Shown: positions 17,348 through 25,047 of the stretch, one piece after another | How the letters are laid out: each line of letters starts with the position of its first letter | Position numbering within the stretch: position 1 is the first letter of the stretch | Assembly: GCF_010686765.1 (NCBI RefSeq) | Contig: NZ_JAAGWF010000005.1 | Location: forward strand, 124,001-188,000 | DNA from: Geodermatophilus sabuli | Lineage (GTDB): Bacteria; Actinomycetota; Actinomycetes; Mycobacteriales; Geodermatophilaceae | Reading direction: 5' to 3' | Length of the DNA: 64,000 bases | Position numbers and translations under genes: made by a program | Notes under the pieces: model-generated | The model's input: the letters and a program-made list of their open reading frames with translations, nothing else | The model's database searches: none | Told to the model about the DNA's origin: nothing

Positions 17348-19663
17348 GTGCCGCCGACGACGCAGCCAGATGTCGTGCCCCACCCCGAGATGGACGCCGA
17401 ACAGCAGTACGTGAAGGAGCTCTACGGCCGGCTGGACGCCGCCCGGGACCTCGCCGACAAGCGCCTGAAGCAGGCGATCTCCTGGCCGGCGGTCGACCCG
17501 CAGGCGCTGCAGGAGCGCGACGCCACCGTGCGGTTCCAGACCGAGCGGGTCACCGCCCTCGACGCGGCCGAGGCCGGCCTGTGCGTCGGCCGGATCGACC
17601 GGACCGAGGACGGCCCGCTCTACATCGGCCGCATCGGGCTGGCCGCCGACGACGCCGGGGGCGACCCGGCGCTGGTCGACTGGCGGGCACCGGCCGCCCG
17701 GCCCTTCTACACGGCCACCCCCGTGCACCCGCTGGGCCTGGCCCGCCGCCGGCACATCCGCACCCGCGGGCGCACCGTCGTCCGGCTCGACGACGAGGTG
17801 CTCACCGGCGGCGTGGCGGGGTCCTCGCTCACCGGCGAGGCGGCGCTGCTCGACGCACTGGACACCGCCCGCACCGGCCGGATGACCGACATCGTCCGCA
17901 CGATCCAGGCCGAGCAGGACCGCATCATCCGGGCCGACGACCGCGGGGTGCTGGTCGTCCAGGGCGGACCGGGCACCGGCAAGACCGCCGTCGCCCTGCA
18001 CCGGGCGGCCTACCTGCTCTACACCCACCGCGAGCGGCTGGCCCGCCGCGGCCTGCTCGTCGTCGGCCCCACCCCCACCTTCCTGCGCTACATCGCCGAC
18101 GTGCTGCCCTCGCTCGGGGAGACCGGCGTGCTGCTGGCCGGGCTGGGCCAGCTCCGCCCCGGCCTGGACGCCCGCGGTGCCGAGGCGCCGGAGGTCGCCG
18201 CGGTCAAGGGCCGGCTGGACATGGTGGAGGTGCTGCAGGCCGCCGTCGCCGACCGGCAGGTGGTGCCCGACGCACCGCGCGAGGTCCTCGTCGACGGGTT
18301 CGCCCTCCGGCTGCGGCCGATCGACGTCGCCCGCGCGCAGAACGCCGCCCGCAAGGCCGCCCGGCTGCACAACCTGGCCCGCCCGGAGTTCGCCCGCCGG
18401 GTCGTCGACCTGCTCACCCGGCGCTACGCGGAGCGGATCGGGGCCGACGTCCGCGGCGGGGCCAACCTGCTCGACCGCGAGGACCTCGCCGCACTCCGCC
18501 GGGAGGTGGCCGGGGAGACCGCCGTCCGGGTGCTCGTCGACGACCTGTGGCCGGTCCTGACCCCCGAGCGGCTGCTCGGCGACCTGTTCGCCGACCCCGA
18601 CCGCATCGCCCGCGCCACCCCCGGCTGGGACGACGCCGACCGCGCGCTGCTGTACCGGCCCGGTCCTCCTCCCACCCACCCCACGCCCTGGACGCCGGCC
18701 GACGTGCCGCTGCTCGACGAGGCCGACGAGCTGCTCGGCTTCGACGACAGCGAGCAGCGGGCGCGGGCGGACCGGGACCGCCGCCGCCGGCTGGCCGAGG
18801 CGCAGGAGACCCTCGACGTGCTGCACGGCTCCCGGTCGGTCGACCTGGAGGACGAGCACCTGGAGGCCGAGGTGCTCAGCGCCGGCGACCTCATCGACGC
18901 CGAGCAGCTGGCCGAGCGGCAGCGGGCGGCCGACACCCGCACCACGGCGGAGCGGGCCGCCGCCGACCGCACCTGGACCTTCGGCCACGTCGTCGTCGAC
19001 GAGGCCCAGGAGCTCTCCCCCATGGCCTGGCGGCTGCTGGTCCGCCGCTGCCCGACCCGGTCGATGACCGCCGTCGGCGACCTCGCGCAGACCGGCAGCC
19101 TGGCCGGCGCGTCGGCCTGGGCGGAGACCCTGGAGCCGCACGTCGGCGGTGCCTGGCGGCTGGAGGAGCTGACCGTCAACTACCGCACCCCCGCCGAGAT
19201 CATGGCCGTGGCCGCCGACGTCCTGGCCGCCGGCGGCACCGGGGCGACCGCACCGGCGTCGGTCCGTCCCGGCACGGCCGCGCCCTGGGCGGAGGTGACC
19301 GGGGAGGCGGAGCTGGCCGGCCGGGTGGCCGCGGCGACCGCCGAGCTGGCCGGGCACGAGGGGACGACGGCGGTCGTCGTGCCCGCCAGCCGGGTGGCCG
19401 CGGTCGCCGCGGCGGTGGCCGGCCGGGTGGCCGGGGTCTCGTCCGGGCCGGACGCGGACTCCTCGGCGGGCCCGGTGGTGATCACGCCGACCGAGGCGAA
19501 GGGACTGGAATTCGACTCGGTGCTCGTCGTCGATCCGCGCGGCATCCTCGACGAGGGCGTGCGCGGGCACAACGACCTGTACGTGGCGCTGACCCGGGCC
19601 ACCCAGCGGCTCGGCGTCCTCTCCCCCGGCGTCCTCCCCGAGGAACTCGCCCGCCTCGCCTGA
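17348..19663 (+). CDS. helR: RNA polymerase recycling motor ATPase HelR
   Basis: This 771-residue superfamily-1 ATPase is of the HelD/HelR type. An N-terminal coiled segment precedes IGRIGL and DWRAPAARPFY, typical of this family. Walker A is GGPGTGKT (206-213), followed by ALHRAAYLLYTHRERL. Walker B is VVVDEAQELSP around residue 550, then AVGDLAQTGSLAGASAW and the C-terminal TEAKGLEFDSVLVV and LYVALTRATQRL. HelR removes stalled RNA polymerase from DNA and can displace rifamycins. The GTG start at 17348 has a weak ribosome site (GAAGAG). It is a single-gene unit ended by a 22-bp hairpin. Confidence 0.88.
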   Translation: MPPTTQPDVVPHPEMDAEQQYVKELYGRLDAARDLADKRLKQAISWPAVDPQALQERDATVRFQTERVTALDAAEAGLCVGRIDRTEDGPLYIGRIGLAADDAGGDPALVDWRAPAARPFYTATPVHPLGLARRRHIRTRGRTVVRLDDEVLTGGVAGSSLTGEAALLDALDTARTGRMTDIVRTIQAEQDRIIRADDRGVLVVQGGPGTGKTAVALHRAAYLLYTHRERLARRGLLVVGPTPTFLRYIADVLPSLGETGVLLAGLGQLRPGLDARGAEAPEVAAVKGRLDMVEVLQAAVADRQVVPDAPREVLVDGFALRLRPIDVARAQNAARKAARLHNLARPEFARRVVDLLTRRYAERIGADVRGGANLLDREDLAALRREVAGETAVRVLVDDLWPVLTPERLLGDLFADPDRIARATPGWDDADRALLYRPGPPPTHPTPWTPADVPLLDEADELLGFDDSEQRARADRDRRRRLAEAQETLDVLHGSRSVDLEDEHLEAEVLSAGDLIDAEQLAERQRAADTRTTAERAAADRTWTFGHVVVDEAQELSPMAWRLLVRRCPTRSMTAVGDLAQTGSLAGASAWAETLEPHVGGAWRLEELTVNYRTPAEIMAVAADVLAAGGTGATAPASVRPGTAAPWAEVTGEAELAGRVAAATAELAGHEGTTAVVVPASRVAAVAAAVAGRVAGVSSGPDADSSAGPVVITPTEAKGLEFDSVLVVDPRGILDEGVRGHNDLYVALTRATQRLGVLSPGVLPEELARLA

Positions 19664-19665
19664 AC

Positions 19666-19720
19666 GGCCGACGTGGCCACGAGGGCCGCCCGCGAGGGGG
19701 CCTTCGTGGCCACGTCGGCC
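19666..19720. terminator. Long bidirectional terminator hairpin after helR
   Basis: A 22-bp stem with one G-T mismatch (19666-19687 with 19699-19720, 11-nt loop) sits between convergent helR and a membrane-protein gene. It is the longest near-perfect hairpin I found in the window. Confidence 0.8.
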
Positions 19721-19736
19721 GGACCGGGGTCCTCTC

Positions 19737-20435
19737 TCAGATGCGGTCCCACACCTCGTCGCGCATCGTCAGGACGATGACGCCGGCCCAGGCCAGGCCG
19801 AGCGCCATGAGCCCGGTGCCCACCGAGGGCAGCCACGCGTCGCCGGAGAAGAAGAAGAACACCAGCCAGCCGACGACGCTCAGCAGCAGCGGCAGCAGCG
19901 GGATCGCCCGCGCCCGCCAGGCGGCGAAGACCGCGAGATTGGTGCCGATCGCCAACCCGATCATGGAGGGCGCCGCGATCAGCGCGCCCTGCCCGTAGCT
20001 GCCGGCCAGCTCGAAGATGCGCAGCGCCTCGTCGGCCGGGAGGGAGTTGGCCAGCGCGACGTCGTAGTAGTCGACCACGACGATGCCCGAGAGCCCGGCG
20101 CCCAGGCCGGACAGCACCATGGCCGCCAGTGACGTCTTCCGTGCCCCGCGACGGGCCAGGTGCACCAGGGTGAGCGCCGCCGGCAGGAGCAGCAGGTAGC
20201 CGTAGTGCAGCGGGACCGCCGCCCACAGGATGTTCGACGTGTGGTCCACGCCGGTCTGCAGGTACTCGGCGTGGGTCTGGTTCTGGTACGGGATCATCAG
20301 CAGGCTGCCGAACACCAGCGTGCCCGAGGCCAGCAGGGAGAGCCCACCGCCGATCCGGCGGAACCGGGCCCCGGGCGTCAGCTCGGTCCGCGGCGCCGCC
20401 CCGGGGGCGGCGGTCTGATCGGTGGTCGAGGTCAT
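19737..20435 (-). CDS. Hypothetical multi-pass membrane protein
   Basis: This 232-residue protein has about six predicted transmembrane helices after a 28-residue soluble N-terminus. Helical segments include SLLASGTLVFGSLLMIP, YGYLLLLPAALTLVHLA, a central VLSGLGAGLSGIVVVDYYDV, and LLPLLLSVVGWLVFFFFSG. No known family is recognised. It is divergent from a two-component system gene pair (158-bp shared region), so it may be a target of that system; this is inference from position only. Confidence 0.65.
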   Translation of the reverse strand: MTSTTDQTAAPGAAPRTELTPGARFRRIGGGLSLLASGTLVFGSLLMIPYQNQTHAEYLQTGVDHTSNILWAAVPLHYGYLLLLPAALTLVHLARRGARKTSLAAMVLSGLGAGLSGIVVVDYYDVALANSLPADEALRIFELAGSYGQGALIAAPSMIGLAIGTNLAVFAAWRARAIPLLPLLLSVVGWLVFFFFSGDAWLPSVGTGLMALGLAWAGVIVLTMRDEVWDRI

Positions 20436-20593
20436 CGGTCGGTCCTTCCTGAGAGGGTCGTTCGCTTCGGGACGAACCCTCCGGCGCCCGGCGTCCCGGT
20501 CCCCAGGGGACGGCGTCCCGACTCCCCGGGCGCCGTGGTCCCCGCCGAAAGGGGGTGGGTCGTCCCTGCGCGGCGGGCTCCCGGCCAGGCAGG

Positions 20594-22645
20594 ATGTCGC
20601 CCGTGCCGGGCCCGACCGCCTCCCGTCCCCCCGCGCCCGGCGTCCCCCGCTGGGTGCCGGGGCTGCTCGCCGCGCTCGGCGTCGGGTGCACGCTCGCCGC
20701 CCTCGCGCTGGCCGCCTGGACCGAGGCGGGCGTGCCGGTCGAGGCGAGTGACGCCGTCCTCGGCCTGCTCTACCCGCTGGTCGCGGCGCTCGTGCTGCGC
20801 CGCCGGCCGGGCAACCCGGTCGGCTGGCTGCTCATGGCGACCGCGGTGACCGGCCCGTACCTGCTGGCCGGCGAGTACGCCGTCCGCGCGGTGCTGGTCG
20901 ACGGCGACTCCGGGTTCCTCGCCGAGCTGGCCACCTGGACGACGTCCTGGGGCTTCGCCGCCTACTACCCGGTCGTCGGCCTGGCCTGCCTGTACTTCCC
21001 GACCGGGCAGCTGCCCTCGCCGCGGTGGCGGCCGGTGGCCCGCCTGCTGGCCGCGGCCGTGGTGCTCGCCGCGCTGGCGGCCATGATCCGCCCCGGTGAG
21101 CTCGACCTCCCCGGCCTCACCAACCCGTGGGCGCCCACCCAGGCGATGTGGCCCAACCACGTGCTCGCCGTGTGCTCCCTGACGGTCTTCCTGGTCGGGA
21201 CACCGGTCGGGGTGGCCGCACTGGTGGTACGCATGCGCCGCTCCGCCGGGCTGGAGCGGATCCAGCTGCAGTGGCTGGTCCTGGGCGCCGCGGTGCTGCT
21301 CACCGGGGTGATCGCCTCGCTGGTCGTCGACCGGCCGGTCGTCTCCGACACCCTGTTCGCGGTCGGCTTCGCGGCCGTGCCGGTCGCGGTCGCCGTCGCC
21401 GTGCTCCGCCACGGCCTGTTCGACGTCGGGCAGGTGGTCAGCCGGGCCGTCGTGTTCACCCTGCTCTCGCTGCTGCTGCTGGTCGCGTACGGCGGACTGG
21501 TGGCGCTGGTCGGCGAGTTCAGCGCCGGGGAACGCCGGATCGCCGTCGCCGCGGCCGCCGTGGCGGCCCTCGCCGCGGCGGCCGGGTGGGAGCGCGCCCA
21601 GCGCGGCGTCGACCGGCTGCTCTACGGCGAGCGCCGCGACCCCCTCGCCGTCGCGAGCCGGGTCGGCTCGACGCTGGACCTCGCCGGCGGGCCGGTCGAC
21701 GCGCTGCAGGCGCTGGTCGACGAGGTCACCCGCGTGCTGCGGCTCCCCCGCGTGGCCGTCGTCCCCGCCGACCCGCGGCTGGCACCGGTGGTCTCCGCCC
21801 CCGCCGCCACCGACGCCGAGGACGAGGTCCTGCCGCTCAGCTCCCTCGGCCGGGTCGTCGGCGAGCTCCGGGTGACCCACCGCTCCCCCGGCGAGCGCTG
21901 GCGGAGCACCGAGCGGGCCGCGCTGGACGACGTCGCGCGCCGCGCCGCGACGCTGGTGTGGGCCGCCGGTCTGGTGGCCGACCTGCAGGCCAGCCGCGAG
22001 CGGATCGTCGCCGGCCGTGAGGAGGAGCGCCGCCGGCTGCGGCACGACCTGCACGACGGCGTCGGTCCGGAGCTGGCCGGCATGGCGCTGCAGCTGGAGC
22101 GGCTGGCCGGGAAGCTGGCCGGCGAACCCGATCTCGCGGCCCTCGCCGGCCGGCTGCGCGACCAGATGCGCCGCACGGTGGCCGCCGTCCGCCGCGCCGT
22201 CGACGACCTGCGCCCGCCCGCCCTCGACGAGCTCGGCCTGGTCGGCGCGCTGCGCGAGCACGTGGCCGCCTACCGGCTGCCCGTACCGGCCGGAACGGGC
22301 CCCGGGGACGGCGCCGAGCAGCCGGTCACCGTGGTCGCTCCGGACCTGCCCCCGCTGCGGGCCGCGGTCGAGGTCGCGGCCTACCGGATCGCCACCGAGG
22401 CGGTCGCCAACGCCGTCCGCCACGCCGCGGCGGCCGAGTGCCGGGTCACCCTCGCCGTGGCCGGCGACGACCTGGTGGTCGAGGTCGCCGACGACGGCCG
22501 GGGCATCGACCCCGCTGCGGTGCCCGGCGTCGGGTCGACCAGCATGCGCGAACGGGCCGCCGAGGTCGGCGGCATCCTGGAGATCGACAGCAGCCCCGGC
22601 GAAGGGACGACCGTGCGCACCCGACTCCCCCTGGCCGCACGATGA
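20594..22645 (+). CDS. Sensor histidine kinase, NarX/LiaS-type (HisKA_3)
   Basis: This 683-residue kinase starts at ATG 20594. The first ~300 residues contain several membrane helices, followed by a GAF-like region (about 360-470). The dimerisation/phosphoacceptor segment reads REEERRRLRHDLHDGVGPELAG, with the phospho-His in the LRHDLHD box. The HATPase_c domain shows EAVANAVRHA (N box) and VADDGRGID (G1). Its stop overlaps the response regulator start by ATGA, so the two form one operon. The ligand cannot be told. Confidence 0.9.
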   Translation: MSPVPGPTASRPPAPGVPRWVPGLLAALGVGCTLAALALAAWTEAGVPVEASDAVLGLLYPLVAALVLRRRPGNPVGWLLMATAVTGPYLLAGEYAVRAVLVDGDSGFLAELATWTTSWGFAAYYPVVGLACLYFPTGQLPSPRWRPVARLLAAAVVLAALAAMIRPGELDLPGLTNPWAPTQAMWPNHVLAVCSLTVFLVGTPVGVAALVVRMRRSAGLERIQLQWLVLGAAVLLTGVIASLVVDRPVVSDTLFAVGFAAVPVAVAVAVLRHGLFDVGQVVSRAVVFTLLSLLLLVAYGGLVALVGEFSAGERRIAVAAAAVAALAAAAGWERAQRGVDRLLYGERRDPLAVASRVGSTLDLAGGPVDALQALVDEVTRVLRLPRVAVVPADPRLAPVVSAPAATDAEDEVLPLSSLGRVVGELRVTHRSPGERWRSTERAALDDVARRAATLVWAAGLVADLQASRERIVAGREEERRRLRHDLHDGVGPELAGMALQLERLAGKLAGEPDLAALAGRLRDQMRRTVAAVRRAVDDLRPPALDELGLVGALREHVAAYRLPVPAGTGPGDGAEQPVTVVAPDLPPLRAAVEVAAYRIATEAVANAVRHAAAAECRVTLAVAGDDLVVEVADDGRGIDPAAVPGVGSTSMRERAAEVGGILEIDSSPGEGTTVRTRLPLAAR

Positions 22646-23346
22646 CCGGCGGCCCGGTGACCGGCGGGCACGCCTCCGGCGGCCCGGTGACGCCCGCCAT
22701 CCGGGTCGTCGTCGTCGACGACCACCCCGTCTACCGCGACGGGGTGGCCGACTCCCTCGGGGACGCCGACGACATCGAGGTGGTCGCCACCGCGGCCGAC
22801 GGCGAGGAGGCGGTCGCCGCGGTCGAGGCCCACCGGCCCGACGTCGTCCTCATGGACCTGCGCATGCCCGGCACGGGCGGGGTGCCGGCCACCGCCCGGA
22901 TCAGCGCCGACTGGCCCGCCACCGCCGTCGTCGTGCTGACGATGAGCGACGACGACGACTCGGTGTTCGCCGCGCTGCGGGCCGGGGCCCGGGGCTACCT
23001 GCTCAAGGAGTCCGAGGCCGCCGACATCGTGCGCGCGGTGCGTGCCGCCGCCCGCTCCGAGGCGGTGTTCGGTCCGCGGATCGCCGACCGCGTGCTGGCC
23101 TTCTTCGCCTCGTCCCGGGCCCGGTCGGCCGCGGTGCCGTTCCCCGAGCTCACCGACCGGGAGCGGGAGGTGCTCGACCTGGTCGCGCACGGCCTCGCCA
23201 ACGCGGCGATCGCCGCGCGGCTGTTCCTCAGCGAGAAGACGGTCCGCAACCGGGTGTCGGACGTGCTCACCAAGCTGCACGCGGCCAGCCGCGCCGAGGC
23301 GGTCGCGCTGGCCCGCGACGCCGGGCTGGGCCCGGCCGCCGGCTGA
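22642..23346 (+). CDS. NarL/FixJ-family response regulator
   Basis: This 234-residue protein starts at ATG 22642 in the ATGA overlap. It has a receiver domain with acidic pocket VVVDDHPVYRDG, phospho-acceptor Asp in VVLMDLRMPG, Thr in VVLTMSDDDD and Lys in GYLLKES. The LuxR-type helix-turn-helix is LTDREREVLDLVAHGLANAAIAARL with the recognition helix in SEKTVRNRVSDVLTKL. It should be phosphorylated by the adjacent kinase. An 18-residue Gly/Thr-rich N-terminal extension could be trimmed if a later start is used. Confidence 0.92.
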   Translation: MTGGPVTGGHASGGPVTPAIRVVVVDDHPVYRDGVADSLGDADDIEVVATAADGEEAVAAVEAHRPDVVLMDLRMPGTGGVPATARISADWPATAVVVLTMSDDDDSVFAALRAGARGYLLKESEAADIVRAVRAAARSEAVFGPRIADRVLAFFASSRARSAAVPFPELTDREREVLDLVAHGLANAAIAARLFLSEKTVRNRVSDVLTKLHAASRAEAVALARDAGLGPAAG

Positions 23347-23352
23347 GCGCGG

Positions 23353-23577
23353 TCAGCGCCGCCGGGGGTGCCCGGCGACCGCGCGCCGGCGGCGGGCCAG
23401 GAGCGCCGCGCCCTCGTGGGCGCCCGCGACGGCGGCGGCCAGCAGCAGAGCGAGGACGCCGAAGCCCACCAGGTCCAGCCCGGCCATCGAGGTGACGTCG
23501 AACTCCGCCCACGCGATGCCGACGACCAGCGTCAGCAGCCCGACGACGCCGGCCAACGGTGCCAGCCACCTGCTCAT
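23353..23577 (-). CDS. Small two-helix membrane protein
   Basis: This 74-residue protein has two hydrophobic helices (about 5-25 and 34-55) and a basic C-terminus (LARRRRAVAGHPRRR), consistent with both ends in the cytoplasm. The ATG at 23577 is preceded by a GAGGG site. No family is recognised. It is convergent with the response-regulator gene, 6 bp apart, and no terminator is visible between them. Confidence 0.55.
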   Translation of the reverse strand: MSRWLAPLAGVVGLLTLVVGIAWAEFDVTSMAGLDLVGFGVLALLLAAAVAGAHEGAALLARRRRAVAGHPRRR

Positions 23578-23696
23578 GCGCCCTCCCCCGACCGGTCCGC
23601 TCGGACCCGGCGTCGATCAGACCACGGGCCGGGGACACTCCCGGACGCGGTCGGCGCGCCCGCTGCGGAGCGCGACCGGGCGGACCGCTCGCGTGG

Positions 23697-24932
23697 TCAG
23701 GTGGTGCCGCGGACCCGGAGGACGACGCCGCTGGCCGGCCGCGCCGGGATCCGCCGCAGCGAGATGGTGAGGTCCTGCTCCGGGACGTCGGCGTCCAGGC
23801 GGGCCAGCCGGACCGCCAGCGCCGACAGCAGCGCGACCGTCACCTGCTCGCCGGGGCAGCGGTGGTTGGTGCGCGGGTCGCCGGCGCCCTGCGGCACCAG
23901 CTCGAAGGGACCGATGTCGCGACCGAGGAACCGCTCGGGACGGAACGCGTAGGGATCGCCCCAGAGGTCGGGGTCGTGGTCCTGTCCGTAGAGGTCCAGC
24001 AGCACCATGGAGTTCGCCGGGACCCGCTCGCCGTCCCACTCCACCGCGCGCGGCGTGCGGCCGCCGATGAAGGGCGCGAACGGGTAGAAGCGGCGGACCT
24101 CGTGCGCCCACGCCTCCGCGAACTCGGCGTCCCCTCCGGCCAGCCGCTCCCGGTACTGCGGCCAGCGGGCCAGCGCGTGGCCGGAGAAGGCCACGAACCA
24201 GCTGACGGCCACGGTGGGCCGGACCACGTTGAGCACCTCCACCGCGGCCACCCGCGGCTCGAGTCGCTCGCCGTCGGCGTCCCGGTGCCGGGCGACGACG
24301 TCGACCACGGAGCCGGCGGGCACGGCGGCGGTGCCCTCGCGGACCTCCTCGACGAGGCGGGCCAGCCACGCCTCGCGACGACCGCGCGCGCGGCGGGCCC
24401 GCCAGTGCCGGGGACCGCCGGTGGCGAACCCGTCGACCAGCGCGGTGAGGTCCCGGGCGACGGAGTCCACCTCGTCGGCGGCCAGCGGGACGCCGACCCA
24501 GTCGCAGACCCCCCGCGTGAGCACGACTCGCGCCTCCTCGAGGAGCACGATCTGCTCCCGGGCGGCCCAGCCGGGAACCGCGGCGTCCCAGGCGGCGGTG
24601 ACCTGGTCGACCAGCGGCGCGATGCGGGCCGGGTCCATCAGCAGGGCGATGAACATGGCCTTGCGCACCCGGTGCTCGTACCCGTCCAGGGTGTGCACCG
24701 CCCCCTTGCCGAACAGCGTCCCCTGCACCGGTTCCGGGATGGCGTGCGCCCGGAGGACGTGGTCCTCGTCGTAGAGGAAACGGGCCGCGTCAGGGCCCTC
24801 GACACCGAGCACGGGCCGGCCGCCGAGCCGGGTCGCGACGGTCCGGCGGCCCGTTGCCCGCCGCTGGTCGGGCAGCCAGCCGTAGCCCCTGGTGATCAGC
24901 TGCAGGGTGGTGTCCAGGCGGAGGCGGCGCAT
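23697..24932 (-). CDS. CYP152-family P450 peroxygenase (fatty acid hydroxylase/decarboxylase)
   Basis: This 411-residue heme enzyme has the CYP152 hallmarks: heme ligand Cys359 in GDPRTNHRCPGEQ, and the substrate-carboxylate Arg238-Pro239 in NVVRPTVAVSWF replacing the usual acid-alcohol pair. These enzymes use H2O2 rather than a reductase. In the FGKGAVHTLDG segment, Phe74 and His80 keep the six-residue spacing of Phe79/His85 in OleT, the alkene-forming decarboxylase; P450-BSbeta has Gln at the His position. So terminal alkene formation from fatty acids is possible (inference). No ferredoxin gene is nearby, which suits a peroxygenase. Confidence 0.87.
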   Translation of the reverse strand: MRRLRLDTTLQLITRGYGWLPDQRRATGRRTVATRLGGRPVLGVEGPDAARFLYDEDHVLRAHAIPEPVQGTLFGKGAVHTLDGYEHRVRKAMFIALLMDPARIAPLVDQVTAAWDAAVPGWAAREQIVLLEEARVVLTRGVCDWVGVPLAADEVDSVARDLTALVDGFATGGPRHWRARRARGRREAWLARLVEEVREGTAAVPAGSVVDVVARHRDADGERLEPRVAAVEVLNVVRPTVAVSWFVAFSGHALARWPQYRERLAGGDAEFAEAWAHEVRRFYPFAPFIGGRTPRAVEWDGERVPANSMVLLDLYGQDHDPDLWGDPYAFRPERFLGRDIGPFELVPQGAGDPRTNHRCPGEQVTVALLSALAVRLARLDADVPEQDLTISLRRIPARPASGVVLRVRGTT

Positions 24933-24989
24933 GGCCGGATGCCGTGCCCAGCCCCGCGGCCGCTCACACGACCGTCGCCCCCTCCGCGT

Positions 24990-25043
24990 GGCCCCGTCCA
25001 GGAGCCCGCCGCGAGCCTGCGAGCGGCGGGGGCAAGGGGGGCC
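24990..25043 (-). repeat. Stop-adjacent stem-loop repeat, copy D
   Basis: This diverged copy of the ~54-bp element, read on the minus strand, keeps the core CTCGCAGGCTCG and the 3' arm GGACGGGGCC. It starts 4 nt after the stop of the SIR2-domain gene, between that gene and the P450 gene, in the same gene-relative orientation as copies A to C. Confidence 0.65.
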
Positions 25044-25047
25044 TCGT

